A stretch of DNA of 64,000 nucleotides from Amborella trichopoda (GCF_000471905.2 NW_006499883.1:1398499-1462498); one strand, 5' to 3'; counted from the first letter of the stretch, positions 41,715 through 54,105 are shown. The notes: a model not told the origin generated them from the sequence alone. A program made the numbers and translations.

Positions 41715-42663
41715 TGTCACGACGCCGTCCCCCTGACCCCTACCGTACATACTGGAGGGCAACAGGGTGCAAAACTGTGATCGGAGGTAGCGAATGCCAC
41801 TCAGGTGGAAGTGCGTTCAATGCTTTTTAGAAAGTGGAATCAAAGCAAACCACGAAAGAAAGTAAAAACCAAACACAAAGGTACAAGGATCTGGACAAAA
41901 TTAAACCAACTTGTATGTACATGCTTCAATTTTTAATTACAATCATGTTCAAGGTACTAAAGGCCCAACTACAAAATGCAAGATTTCTCACAAAACAACT
42001 ATGTGGCCACAGCCACCAGACACCTACTATTAAGGTAAAGCCTTCACTCGTCAAGCCCAAAACTTCAGCCACCAACCGCCAGTGCCTAGTTGCCCACTCT
42101 CAAGGACCGTAGGTTGTCACTCTACACAGATAAAGAAAATCAAAGGGATGAGCTATAAAGCCCAGTAAGCAGATCAACATCATGAATTCTGACCGACAAA
42201 ACGATATTCATAAACATTGCCCAAAAATTCATGCAAGTGTCAAAACATGGACTCATGTGTCACAATTCTTTTAGCAATGATGGGAGAAGTGTAAAATCCG
42301 ATATTAGAGTATCATACATTGCATGAGCTAACAGTTACTCCATCATTAGTCATAATAGCAAATAAGAATAACAGGCAACGAACCAAATGCATACAGGCAG
42401 TCCTAGTGTAGCATACTCCCGAAATAAAAGTCCCATCGATCAGGCTAGGCTAGTCATGTAACTTGGAACTTCTTTTCTCATTCAGGAGGGAAGACAATGA
42501 CAAATGGGGGATCTATTTCGTATTATATTCACGTGCACACACAATCCCCAGCGCGCTTTGGGGATAGGCTGTGGTCTTGCAAGACATGACCATCTCTTTA
42601 TGCCTTCCAGGTGAGATGGAGTTACACTACCAATGGGTGGCCCAATGCGTAGTGCCCATATAG

Positions 42664-42862
42664 NNNNNNNNNNNNNNNNNNNNNNNNNNNNNNNNNNNNN
42701 NNNNNNNNNNNNNNNNNNNNNNNNNNNNNNNNNNNNNNNNNNNNNNNNNNNNNNNNNNNNNNNNNNNNNNNNNNNNNNNNNNNNNNNNNNNNNNNNNNNN
42801 NNNNNNNNNNNNNNNNNNNNNNNNNNNNNNNNNNNNNNNNNNNNNNNNNNNNNNNNNNNNNN
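42664..42862. other. Assembly gap (199 N)
   Basis: Unresolved bases inside the gypsy 3' LTR. Frames that include it (42627-42959) are meaningless. The intact 5' LTR at ~53690-53705 shows what the flanks look like without a gap. Confidence 0.95.
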
Positions 42863-42999
42863 GCGTAGTCGCCATATAGATCGTGGGGGGGGGGGGGGGC
42901 GTCGACCCTCTCAAATATTCACATTCACATCCCGACTTCATTCCTATCATTGGGGTTGAGGTAAGATCATAACTGCCAGCATCTTATCTCATCAGAATA

Positions 43000-43290
43000 A
43001 ATTGCACTACCAATAGATGACCTGTTGCGTAGTGCCTTATATCAAAAGTCTTAGAAATCTCATATCATACTACCAATGGATGTCCCATTGCATAGTAATT
43101 CATATCATAGGCTTGTCACAACAGATTCCCACTACTGATGGATGTTCCATTGTGTAGTGGTTCATATCACATGCTTATCATAAATGATTCCTACTACCAA
43201 TGGATATCCCATTGCGTAGTGTTTCATATCACATGCTTATCACAACAGATTCCCACTACCAATAGATGGTCCATTGCATAGTGGTTCATA
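43000..43290. repeat. ~62-bp hairpin tandem repeat, 3' LTR
   Basis: Five units with centres near 43010, 43074, 43136, 43198 and 43260, period ~62 bp. Each holds CTACCAATGGATGTCCCATT, followed by GCGTAGTG: arms CACTAC-CAATGG and CCATTG-CGTAGTG can pair around ATGTC. Confidence 0.85.
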
Positions 43291-43841
43291 TCATTTTAAA
43301 TCATAAGCAAGCACATGCATAACTCAAGCATTTATTCACTCATGCCTAAGCATGAGCATTCACTATATCCTGAGCATGCATATTCAATACTTTATAACAG
43401 AAAATGTTTTTGATCATGAAGGCCTCTTAAAATATGATCTAACTTCCCTTCCATGGGGATCTTATTCACAGTCCCAATATTAACTTGAAAGTTAACTCAT
43501 CCCCCTTTCATTTAGAAGGTGTTTAGCCTTAATCAGAGACATTTTGCTCAAAGAACAGTCTTTCATAAAACAAGCAACATTTCTGAAATTTCTGCAACTG
43601 ATAATAGTAATATACCCACACAAAATGAGGCATAACTCTCAATTTATGAATAATTTAGACATGGTTTTAAAACCAAATTTGAAGTAGGACACACATTTAA
43701 ATGTGGTTTGAAGTCCTTTGGACATCGTTTGATTAGTCAAAAGTTCAGTATAAAATGAGTAACAGTTCTGTAATTTCTGCAACTTATGACAGTGACAAAT
43801 CCACACAATCTAGAGCATATTTCCTAATTCATGAGGAATTT

Positions 43842-46583
43842 TGTAATGACCCAAGATTTTCCCCAAGTAAGAGAGAAGGAAAGGAAAAGACATACTTGGC
43901 GGGAAGAGTGAAGCAGTGCCGGTTGTGAAGAAGAGATAGAGAGAGAGAGAGAGAGAGAGTCAGCGTCGATGGTGAAGAGAGATAGAGAGTCAACGCTGAT
44001 TGTGAAGAAGAGAGAGAGAGCCAACACCAGCTGTGAAGAGAGAGAGGGCCAACGTCGGCTATGAAGAGAGAGAGAGCCAGTGTTGGCTGTGAAGAGAGAG
44101 AGCCAACATCGGCTGTGAAGAGAGAGAGAGAGCCAGTACCGGCGGTGAAGAGAGAGAGAGCCAGCGCCGGTTGTGGAGAGAGAGAGAGAGAAGTGCAACG
44201 CCGTGTGTAGCACTACCATGCATGGTCATTGTTTGCCACCTATCAACTTTAAGCTGCCACCTACCACTTGAGGGAGTATTTAAGCCCTCTCCCTCTCCTT
44301 CACGCAGTTTCCACTCACACTCTCTTATTTTTTCTTTCTCACTAAAGCTAACTCTCAAGTCCCTTACCCATTGTTACCCCATTACTACCCACCAAGGGAA
44401 GCTTTAGGATTCTGTGCAAGAAGGGGTTAGGAGCACCATTTTCTCATCAAGTAAGTGGATATAGATGCTGTGTATCATTGTCTTATTCAAGCATGAAGTG
44501 TAGATTAGTAGAATGTAGAAATATGTGTGTGACTGTGAAGTCTTGGAATTTAAGTACTTGAATCCATGACTATTTAGTCTATAAAAATGGTGAAAATGTT
44601 TACAAAATCCTCCTGTGAATCTAGTTTAAGTGAAGTAAGTTTTGATCGAATACTAAACTATAACTTGAAAGATATTGTTATGCTTGTGTATGTAGTAAAA
44701 ATGGGAGAAAGGAATAAAGAAATGAAATTTCTAGGAACTGTGGGTGTCTTTGTATCAAATATTTAGTGACCAAACAGTGTCCAAATGGGCTCAAATTGGT
44801 CTTGAATGAAAGATATGTTTGTCCACTACAATTTTTCTTCTTGTATAATCTTGAAATTCTTCATATTTTAGGATTTACAATCTAAAATATATGACTATGT
44901 CACTATTAATAGACAACAGAAATTCCAGCCACTGTCATATACTTTATACCAAACTTTTGACCAACCAATCAGTATCCAAATACCTCCAAATCACCGCCAT
45001 TTGAACTGTATAGGTGTCTACTACAATGTTTATGTTTAAATCTTGTTGAAATTCTTCACGAATGAGAAGCTATACTCCAAAATATGCTTACATGTCACTG
45101 TTACCAGATGCTGTGAAGATTCAGAACTATCACCTTACAGTGTCATGAGTTTTGATTAATCAAATGAAGTTCAATTGTTTCCAAACTACCACTATTGGAA
45201 AGGTCTATGTGAATACTTAAAGTTTCATGTTAAAGATTTTCTCGAAAAGCTCCCTAGATTGAGAGTTATACCCTTTTTAAGGGGAGTATGTCACTGATGG
45301 CAAAACTTCCCAGAAATTGTACTTGCTAAGTGTTAATGTTCTTTAGTGAGTGCCATGTGATATTCAACTAATGAATGTGAATGCTACATGATGAGTACCA
45401 TGTAATATTCAGGTGATGAATGTGAATCCTATATAATGATTGCCATGTGATATTTATGTGATAAGGGTTTTATGACTAGTGCCACGTGACAAGTGATAAG
45501 TGGTAAGTGCCTAGTGATATGTGATTTATAGGCATGCTTTAAGCATGACCCTTCGATAATGATAAGGTGGTATAAGTGACACTATGTACGAGTAGTCCAT
45601 GGTAGTGTGATGGGATCTAATACGAAATTGATTGCCGACAGTGTTTTCTAAATCTCTACGATAGGAGGGGAGTTAGGATGAGTGTGAAATGGGAGGGTTG
45701 CACCCCCCGAACAATATATGTGATGCAGAAAGAAAATAGTGAATCATGTCTTGCAAGGCAAGTGCCTATCTGAAGCCCCAAAGTGTACTGGGGGCTACAT
45801 GTGTGAGTGTGAGGGCAGTACCAAATGAGACACTCATTGTCATTGCCCTCTCTCCCGAGTGATGTTAGAAGTCCTAAACAATGGGATTGACATGACCTGA
45901 TGAATAGGGCTTCTACTTCGGGAATAGGTGAATCTAAGGAGTGAGTGGTTAATGATTGGATGTATGAATATGAATGATGATAGTTATGCTGATTATATGA
46001 TAGCCATGATATTCGATATGCCATCCATGATGAATGTATTTATAAGATTGCTAAATTGAATATTTTTCCACCATGATTGCTTATAGCCAAAAGAATTATT
46101 CATGATGCCTGGATGGATATATCATTGATGTATAGCAACTAGTTCATCTTACTAGGCTTTATAACTCATTCCTCTTTTTCCATCCCTGTAGAGTAGAAGC
46201 TTTAGGTCAAGAACAACTGGTGGGATCATCGATCTGGTCAATGAAGGCTTGTATCTTTTGTTTTTATGTATTTTGCGGTTGTGGGCCATGTTTTTGTCGC
46301 TTTTGAAGTAAGATGTTGTGTACCAGGCCATCGGTGCCTTGAACAATTGTATTACTGAAAGTTGTTTATGTAATAATATAAGTTTCAGTTTTATTTTACC
46401 CAGTCTCTTGTATGGTTGTGTTTAGATTGTTTTCTTTATTTTTGTGGTTTTCTTTAATTACCTTTTCTCTAAAACGATGAGCGCACTCCGACCTGAGTGG
46501 CATTCGTTACCTCTATGATCACGGTCCCTCATCCTGTCGCCCTCTGATGTGCCGTGTAGGGGCCATGGAGTGGGGTCGTGAAA
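43842..46583 (+). mobile_element. Solo LTR nested in the gypsy 3' LTR
   Basis: A 2742-bp solo LTR in plus orientation, flanked by TSD AATTT (43837-43841 and 46584-46588). Starts TGTAATGACCCAAGATTTT and ends GGGGTCGTGAAA. It shares end sequences and the late block GAGTGGCATTCGTTACCTC with the host element's LTRs, so it is a related but shorter subfamily. No internal region remains: LTR-LTR recombination removed it. The frames at 43824-44407 and 45656-46346 fall in this non-coding LTR. Confidence 0.9.
43925..44195 (+). repeat. GA-rich minisatellite in solo LTR
   Basis: About eight units of GAAGAGAGAGAGCCAACNNCGGCTGT type, 28-37 bp. They alternate (GA)n and GCCGGCTGTG-like blocks. Frames over it encode Leu/Ser repeats and are spurious. 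Confidence 0.85.
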
Positions 46584-47879
46584 AATTTCAAGATAGTTTC
46601 AAAACAAAATTTGAAGTTGATACACATATCCTTTATTTAAAATTACTTTGAAGTCATTTGAATACCGTTTGATCAGTCAAACGTTCAGTACAAAATGAGT
46701 AACACTTCTGTAATTTCTGCAACTTATGACAGCGACATGTCCACACACTCTGGGGCGTAATTCCTAATCAATGAGGAATTTCAAGATAGTTTCCAAACAA
46801 AATTTGAATTAGAGACATATATATTTTATTTAAAAGTAGTTTGAAGTCATTTGGACACCGTTTGATTAGTCAAAAGTTCAGCACAAAATGAGTGACAGGT
46901 CTGTAATTTCTGCAACTTATGACAGTGACATGTCCACACATACGAGGGCATAATTCCTAGTCCATGAAAAATTTCAAGATAGTTTCAATTCAAAATTTGA
47001 AATATACATACATATATTTCATTTAAAATTGGTTTGAAGTCATTTGGACACTGTTTGATCAGTCAAACGTACAGTACAAAATGAGTGACAGTTCTGTAAT
47101 TTCTGCAACTTATGACAGTGACATGTCCACACAATATGGGGCACAATTCCTAATCCATCAGAAATTTCAAGATAGTTTCTAAACCAAATTTTAATTAGAC
47201 ACGTCCATTTTTTAAATAAAGGAAGTTTGAAGTCATTTGGACACTGTTTGATCAATGAAAAGTTCATTTAAAAAACGTATAGAGTTCTTGGAATTCACAA
47301 CAAAGCTTTGACATACATTATCGAATGATCAAAAACTCCCAAACCAAAATGGGTATTAACTTAAGACCTTTTTCATCTTAAATTAGATTCACATGAGTAC
47401 TATTCCACAAATTTTCATAACCATCAAAAGTACTTTCAAAGTTCAACTTATCATGCAAATGAGAGCCTTAAACCTGAAAAAGCAGAGCCCAAATAAGTAC
47501 AAGTTTACTAACAGGCAGCCACATCCCCATGCTCATACTGTTCTTAAATCAAAACTAAGGAGACATGAGTGTAAGATCCACTTACCTGTGATCAAATGTG
47601 TCCCCAAAATTCCCCATGCAAGTCAAGCCCCAAGCTTTCCATTAATGGCTTTTAAAAGGGGTGGAAGCTCTAAGTGTTGAGAGTGGGTTTCCAAGAGTGG
47701 AAGAGAAAAACAAAAGCTTGAGAGAGGAGAGACGGGGCTTAAGTAGCTCAATAGTGGGAGGTTGCAGCCCGAAATTGTCAAGTGGCATTCCCATCCTCAT
47801 GCAAATGGACAAGTGGCATGTGTGACAACATGCAGAGGACAAATAGCTCATATGGGGTATGCATGGGCATAACATTACA

Positions 47880-48135
47880 CTCACGACGACTGCTCCTCTT
47901 CACACACAACGATTGATGCTCGATGCTAACATTGACGGCAGCTAACACTGATGGTGGCTGCCACTCATGGTGGCAGCTCCTCTTCACACATGGCGGTTGA
48001 TGCTCAATGCTGACACTCACGGCAACTGACACTCACGGTGGTTGATGCTCAATGCTGACACTCACGGCGGCTGACACTCAAGGCGGCTGACACTCAAGGT
48101 GGCTGACACTCACAACGGCTGCTCTTCTCTCTTCT
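47880..48135 (-). repeat. GCTGACACTCA minisatellite, 3' LTR
   Basis: Repeated GGCGGCTGACACTCA and TTGATGCTCAATGCTGACAC units near the LTR start, matched in the 5' LTR at 55975-56235. They occupy the place of the GA-rich minisatellite in the solo LTR. Confidence 0.8.
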
Positions 48136-48205
48136 CCCTCTTACTGTCGTGCGAGTTCTCTTCACTGCCGCGCGTGTCTCCAAGCCCGAAAATCTGGGTC
48201 GTTAA

Positions 48206-48222
48206 CTTCCCCCCCCCCTTAA
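48206..48222 (-). promoter_or_regulatory. Gypsy polypurine tract
   Basis: The minus strand reads AAGGGGGGGGGG-type purines next to the 3' LTR start, where plus-strand DNA synthesis is primed. Confidence 0.7.
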
Positions 48223-48450
48223 AAGATATTTTATCCTCAAAATCACATCTCCGTTAATCAAACAAATGGGGGCACTTATCCCTGATCCCATCTTCTCGCT
48301 CTCAGATCGACTCCTCCCGAGAATGGTACTACCACAACACTCGGACCAGAGGGATCTCCTTGTTACACAACACATATACCCTTCTATCCAGTATCTCAAT
48401 TGGCCGCTCAATGAAAGTCAGATCTTTTCTGATCAGAATTGGCTTATAAT

Positions 48451-49903
48451 TCAGAATATGTGATGGGGTTGATACTTCGTCAATAGAGATATATGGAAGA
48501 CATTGTGGACGTTTGCCAACCCTGGTGGTTGGGGAAGTCGATACGCCACACTTCCAACTTTTTTCAGGATCTCAAAAGGTCCAATATAATGGGGGCTCAA
48601 ATTTCCTTTCTTATCGAACCTGATAATGCCCTTAGTTTGAGATACTTTCAAGAAAACCTGATCCCCCACCTCAAACTCGAGGTCTATTATTCGGTTATCG
48701 ACATAACTCTTCTGTCGAGTCTAAGCTATCTTGAGCCTCTCTTGACTCGAAGAAATCTTTTCTGAGGTTACTTCAACAATTTCGAGGCTTAAGAGCTTTC
48801 TTTCACCAATCTCATTCCAACAAATGGGTGACCTGCACTTCCTCCTATACAGGGCTCAAAAGGGACCATCTAGCTTGGAAGCTGTTTTTATAGGCGAATT
48901 CAATCAGAGGTAGATGATCATCCCAGTCCCCTTAAAATCAAAGACATGTGCCCTTAACATATCTTTCAGGGTCTGAATGGTTCTCTCTGATTGTCTATCA
49001 GTCTGGGGGTGAAAGGCAGTGCTAAAAGTAAGTCTCGTCCCCAAGGCTGACTACAGACTAGCCCAAAATCTAGAGGTGAATCTAGTGTCCCGGTCGGACA
49101 CGATATTGACTGGTATTCCGTGCAGCCTTACTATCTCCCTGATGTATAACTAGGATAGTTTATCCAAGGTATAGGTCATGCGGATCGGCAAGAAATGAGC
49201 AGCTTTGGTCAGCTAGTCCACAACGACTTAAATACTATTATGTCCAGAATTTGTCCTTGACAAACCAGAGACAAAGTCCATAGCAATGTGCTCCCATTTC
49301 CATTCTGGCATGGGCAAGGGTTGCAGCAATCCGACAGGCTTCTGATGCTCAGCCTTCACTTGCTGGAATGTGAAGCACCTAGAAACAAACACTGTTATTT
49401 CTCCTTCATGTCAATCCACCAGAAGGTTCTCTTTAGATCTTGATACATTTTGTGCTCTCTAGGTGCACAACATAACGAGAATGGTGCCGTTCTTCTAAAA
49501 TAGCCTTCTTCACATCTTCGTCATTAAGAACACAGACCTGATCCCTGAATCTTAACAAGTCATCACCACTTACAGAGAAATCATCTTTTCTTTCCGGTTT
49601 TATTTCTTCCAAAATTTTCATGAGCTGGATATCCTTCTTTTGTGCCATTCGGATCTGTTGAAAGATTTGGGGCTCCATCCTTATGCAAGCGGCCATACTT
49701 ACCTCATCACCAAGGGGAAGAGCTGAGTGCCATTCCACCGCATCTTCTAACAATCTTATCTCTCGAATCATTAAATGTGTCACTGATCCCATGGGCTTCC
49801 TGCTCAGAGCATCTGCTACTACATTAGTCTTGCTTGGGTAGTAATTGGTGGTACAATCATAATCGTTCAATAGATCCATCCATCTCTTTTGCCACATGTT
49901 CAA
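48451..49903 (-). pseudogene. Gypsy integrase
   Basis: On the minus strand, 49903-49433 holds the RNase H end (KRWMDLLNDYDCTTNYYPSK, then TNVVADALSRK) and the integrase zinc-binding start (LEERHHSRYVVHLESTK). The core between ~49430 and 48670 is in many frames ([17 protein letters not shown] for the MDFV-like segment). 48669-48451 gives the C-terminal domain: GDQVFLKVSQTKGIIRFDKK, GNLSPHYIGPFEILKKVGSV, AYRLPQPPGLANVHNVFHIS. That domain is typical of chromoviral Tekay/Del integrases. I do not see a certain chromodomain behind it. Confidence 0.85.
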
Positions 49904-49981
49904 CTCCTTCTGGGAAAACAGGTATTTTAGGCTCTTATCATCAGTAAATACCTTAAATTGGGCTCCATAGAGGTAGTATCT

Positions 49982-50577
49982 TTAGATTTTCAAGGCGAAT
50001 ACTACAGCCGTAAGCTCCAATTCATGAGTTAGATAATTTTGCTCATATATCTTTAACTGTCTGAAGGCATAAGCAATAACCTTTCCTCTCTGTATAAGCA
50101 CACACCCGAGCCCTTTATGAGAATCATCGGTGTAGACCACAAAGTCCTCATTTCCTTCGGGCAAGGTTAGTATCGGAGCCATAGTCAGTTTCTTCTTTAG
50201 TTCTTGAAAACTTTTCTCGCAATCATCTGACCACACAAACCTTACCTCATTCTGGGTTAAGTGAGTAAGGGGAAATGCTTTGAAAATCCTTCTAAAAAGC
50301 GTCTATAATAACCTTCTAATCCAAGAAAACTGCGGACCTTTGTCACATTCGTTTGTCTTCCCCACTTAAGTACAACTTCAATCTTACAAGGGTTAACCTC
50401 GACTCCATCCTTAAAAACAATGTGCCCCAGGAAGGCCACGCTAGGAAGCCAAAACTCACTCTTGCTAAACTTAGCATACAACATTTTTGAATTCAGAGTC
50501 TGAAGGACCATTCTTAGATGTTGATCATGCTCTTCTAGGTTCTTCGAATACACCAAAATATCATCTATAAATACCAC
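49982..50577 (-). pseudogene. Gypsy RT C-terminus and RNase H
   Basis: Minus strand 50577-50257: [20 protein letters not shown] (catalytic DD), [20 protein letters not shown] and [18 protein letters not shown]. After a frameshift, 50236-49982: [37 protein letters not shown] (RNase H Asp; usual YTDAS) and [20 protein letters not shown] (catalytic Glu region). Order and motifs are those of Ty3/gypsy pol. Substituted residues such as DDSH and stops show decay. Confidence 0.9.
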
Positions 50578-50588
50578 AACAAAAGTAT

Positions 50589-51080
50589 CTAGAAAGGGTC
50601 TGAAATTATATTCATCAGGTCCATGAAAACAGTTGTGGCATTAGTCAACCCAAACGGCATTGCTATAAACTCGTACTGGCCATATCGGGTTTTGAATGCA
50701 CTCTTGGGAACATCTCCCTCCTTGACTCGCAGTTGGTGATAGCCCGATCGGAGATCAATCTTAGAGAATACTTGGGCCCCTTGAAGCTGGTCAAAGAGGT
50801 CGTCAATCATAGGCAGGGGGTATGTGTTCTTTACTGTGACTTGATTCAACTGCCAATAGTCTATACACAGTTTCATGGACCCATCTTTCTTCTTCACAAA
50901 CAAGACAGGTGCACCCCAAGGTGATACACTGGGTCGGATGAACCCCTTTTCCAACAATTCATGCAATTGCTTTCTCAGCTCCTTTAATTCGGCTGGGGCC
51001 ATCCTATAAGGGGCTTTGGAGATGGGAGTAGTACTAGGGACCATATCTATCTCAAATTCTATCTTCCTTACTGGGGGCAA
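50589..51080 (-). pseudogene. Gypsy RT N-terminal and palm domains
   Basis: 163-codon frame on the minus strand: [80 protein letters not shown] (usual DYR), [19 protein letters not shown] (first catalytic Asp) and [17 protein letters not shown]. One frameshift separates it from the IDD segment. It is recognisable at once as Ty3/gypsy RT and is the best-preserved part of the element. Confidence 0.92.
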
Positions 51081-51107
51081 AGAGGTAAACTCATCAGGAA
51101 AAACTTT

Positions 51108-51640
51108 TTAGTACTCTCTTACCACTGGTATCTCCTCTAACTTAGACTGGACATCCCGATTTTCTACTATGTAGGCTAAGTACCCAACATATCTTTTAGC
51201 CAGAAGACGGGAAGCCTGAAGGGAAGAGATAAGTTGTAGAGGGGAAGCTCCCTTAATACCAACAAAAAGCAACTCATGCTGGTTTGGGTGTCTAAAGGTC
51301 ACAGTTTTATTGTAACAATTTACTATAGCAAGATGTGTGGACAACTAGTCCATGCCCAAGATACTTAGGATTAATATTCAAAAGTATCAAATCTATAGGT
51401 AGAACACACTCTTAAAGCAAAACCCCACATTGTTTATAAACCATATCAGTCTCTATAGATTCCCCCATAGGCGTGCATACTACCAATGTTGTCAAGAAGT
51501 GAAGGTCTAGCATTTATGTGGCATGCAAAGTGAGGTGCAACAAAAGAATGAGAAGATTCAGGGTCAATCAAAATTCTAGCTTCCATACCACAAACAGAGA
51601 GCTTACCTCGGATTACAGAGGTAAACGCCTTGGCTTCCTA
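51108..51640 (-). pseudogene. Gypsy aspartic protease region
   Basis: Minus strand: about 51590-51500 contains ARILIDPESSHSFV, where family members have a D-S-G active site; here it reads DPE, so the catalytic triplet is lost. 51344-51108 continues (NCYNKTVTFRHPNQHELLFV, LLAKRYVGYLAYIVENRD) toward the RT entry PVVREY. Frames are broken between ~51500 and 51350. Confidence 0.75.
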
Positions 51641-52636
51641 CTCCATGAGTGCAAACACCCGACCTTGCGTCCTTGGTCTGTTCTCTGACCCCTTTGCCAG
51701 GCAGTCCTTGATCAGGTGGCCATGCTTGCCACATCGGAAACATGACCCCGCCTTTTTATAGCACTCGGCCCCAGAATGGCCGCTTAACCCACAGTAAGAG
51801 CAGGCCAGACGCCGATTATCCCTTGTATCACTCGGGAAGGCCTTTTGAATCTTTGCATTTCCCAGATTGTTCCTTCCCTTAAACTCCCTCCTGGGAGGTG
51901 GTCGAGCCTTTCTCTTAAAATTCCAGATGGCATGGCCCCACTCTTCCTTCCTTCCTCAACCGGGCTTCTTCATAATCCCTCTCGATCTTCATAGCAAAGT
52001 CCACTAAGGGAGAGAAGGTCTTCAGGTTAGCTGAAATTACCCTTCCCCTTAGGTTTTGCCTGAGGGCCCTCTCGAACTTGTTCGCCTTTCGTGCCTCTTT
52101 TTAATGATGTGTGGCGCGTAATGGGAGAGCTCCGCAAATTTTGCTGCATACTGTTCCACTGATAATCTCCCTTGCTGCAGCTCAATGAATTCCACTTCTT
52201 TTCTCTCTCTGATCGAATTCGAGAAATATTTATCTTTAAAAGCTTCTAAGAAATTCTCCTAAGTCGCCATGGTCCCAAATCCTTCCCATGATTGCTTCAC
52301 TGAACCCGACCAATGCTCAACATCCCCTTCCAAAATGAAGGTCCCCAGTCTAACCTTTTGTTCATGTGAGCAATGCAATACCTCAAATATCTTTTCCACT
52401 AGCCATCTCCATCTCTCAGCTTTCTCCACTCCCCCATGCCCCAAGAACACTGGAGTTTCTACCCTCCTGAATCTCTATATTAGACAACTATCAGTTTGGT
52501 CTGGGGCAGAGGTAGACGGGGCCGGCATAGAATCTTTCACCATCTGAGTCATGGCCCCAAAAGTCTTGAAGAATTCTCTTAAAGCTTCGGTGTTCTCATT
52601 ACTCAAACTCGCATTGTTAGCACGAGCCCTTGTCAT
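51640..52636 (-). pseudogene. Gypsy gag and zinc knuckle
   Basis: The likely start ATG is at 52636 on the minus strand (MTRARANNAS), followed by an in-frame stop near 52480. 52450-52259 reads FLGHGGVEKAERWRWLVEKI, FEVLHCSHEQKVRLGTFILE and GDVEHWSGS, the retrotransposon Gag core. A stop at ~52259 is followed by FKDKYFSNSIRERKEVEFIE and QGRLSVEQYAAKFAELSHYA in another frame. A knuckle CFRCGKHGHLIKDC lies at about 51748-51707, with an upstream second Cys/His block. Gag would coat the element RNA. Confidence 0.82.
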
Positions 52637-52733
52637 CTTGACCTAAAACATGAACACCAAGATACTAGCTTATCCACAAGAACTACCCTAAGGACACTTC
52701 TAAGACTCTATAGGCCAAGAATCATATCTTGGC

Positions 52734-52745
52734 TGCTCTGATCCC
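52734..52745 (-). promoter_or_regulatory. Gypsy primer-binding site
   Basis: The minus strand reads TGGGATCAGAGC, one base from the tRNA-Met primer site TGGTATCAGAGC, a few bases inside the 5' LTR end at 52751. Confidence 0.75.
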
Positions 52746-53814
52746 ATAACTGTCACAACTCCGCCCCCTGACTCCAATCGTACATATTGGAGGGAAAAAG
52801 GTGTGGAACTACGATTGGACGTAGCGAATGACACTCATGTGGGAGTGCGCTCAACGCTTTTTAGAAGGCAGAATCAAAGAAAACCACGAAAGAAATAAAA
52901 AACCAAACACAAAGGTACAAGGATCTGGACAAAATAAAATCAACTTATATATATAGGCTTCAAATTTTAATTTCAATCACATTCGAGGCACTACAGGCCC
53001 AACAACAAAATATAAGATTTCTCACAAAACAACTATGTGGCCACAACAACCAGACACCTACTATTAAGGTAAAGCTTTCTCTCGTCAAGCCCAAAACTTC
53101 AGCCAACAACCACCAGTGCCCAGCTGCTCTCTCTCAAGGACCGTAGGTTGTCACTCTACATAGAGAAAGAAAATAAAAGGGATGATCTATATAGCCTAGT
53201 AAGCGGATCAACATCATGCATTCCGACCGACAAAATGATATTCATAAACATTACCCAAAAATTCAAGCAGGTGTCAGAACATGGACTCATGTGTCACAAT
53301 TCTTTCAGAAATGGTGTGCGAACCATAAAATCAGATATTAGAATATCATATATCGCATGAGCTAACAGTTACTCCATCATTAGTCATAATAGTAGATCAG
53401 AATAACATGCAATTTACTTAGTGTGTACAGGCAATCATAGTGTTGCCTACTTCAGAAGTAGAAATCCCATCGATCAGGCTAGGCTAGTCCTATAACTTGG
53501 AACTTCTACTCTCATTCAAGAGGGAAGACAATGACAAATGGGGAACCCATTTCATAATTTCTTCACGTACACACACAATCTTCAGCGCACTTTGGATCTT
53601 TCAATAGGCTGTGGTCATGCAAGACACGACCCTATCCTTACGCCTTCTAGGCAAGAGGGCGTTGCACTATCAATGGGTGACCCAATACGCAATGCCCATA
53701 TCGATCTAGGGGGGCACGAGCCTCCCAAATATTCACATTCACATCTTGACTCCATTCCTATCATTGGGGTGGGGTAGGATCATAACTGTCGGCATCTTAT
53801 CTCATCAGAACTGA

Positions 53815-54105
53815 TTACACTACCAATGGATAACCTGTTGTGTAGTGCCTTATATCAAAAGTCTCAGAAATCTCATATCATACTACCAATGGATGTCCCA
53901 TTGTGTAGCAATTCATATCGTAGGCTTATTACGAAAAATTCCCACTATTGATGGATGTCCCATTGCGTAGTGGTTCATATCACAGGCTTATCACAACAGA
54001 TTCCCACTACCAATAGATGTCCCATTGGGTAGAGGTTCATATCACAGGCTTATCACAACAGAGTCCCACTACCAATGGATGTCCCATTGCATACTGGTTC
54101 GTATC
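53815..54105. repeat. ~62-bp hairpin tandem repeat, 5' LTR
   Basis: Five units (near 53822, 53887, 53947, 54009 and 54071) with the same pairable arms as in the 3' LTR. Both LTRs carry the same unit number. Confidence 0.85.

Larger units (their letters stand above)
43540..47280 (-). repeat. ~188-bp tandem repeat array, 3' LTR (split)
   Basis: Units with GACAGTTCTGTAATTTCTGC, then GACATGTCCACACA and AGGAATTTCAAGATAG. Landmark CCACAC occurs near 43616, 43801, 46741, 46932 and 47127. The solo LTR splits the array between units two and three. The 47040-47267 open frame is one unit read by chance. Confidence 0.82.
41715..48205 (-). repeat. Gypsy 3' LTR with nested solo LTR
   Basis: Collinear with 52751-56315, apart from the solo LTR at 43842-46583 and the N gap. 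Ends CTGGGTCGTTAAC next to a long C run, which is the polypurine tract on the minus strand. Confidence 0.88.

Noticed and set aside
42627-42959. Frames of ~107 codons on both strands
   Set aside because: They consist mostly of the N gap.
43000-43290. Regular hairpin repeats considered as a CRISPR array or tRNA-like cluster
   Set aside because: Units are continuous without unique spacers, lack tRNA boxes, and the same array occurs in the partner LTR.
43824-44358. Leu/Ser-rich frames on the minus strand
   Set aside because: They translate the GA-rich minisatellite of the solo LTR.
45656-46346. Minus-strand frames of 122 and 64 codons
   Set aside because: Located inside the solo LTR, without any family motif.
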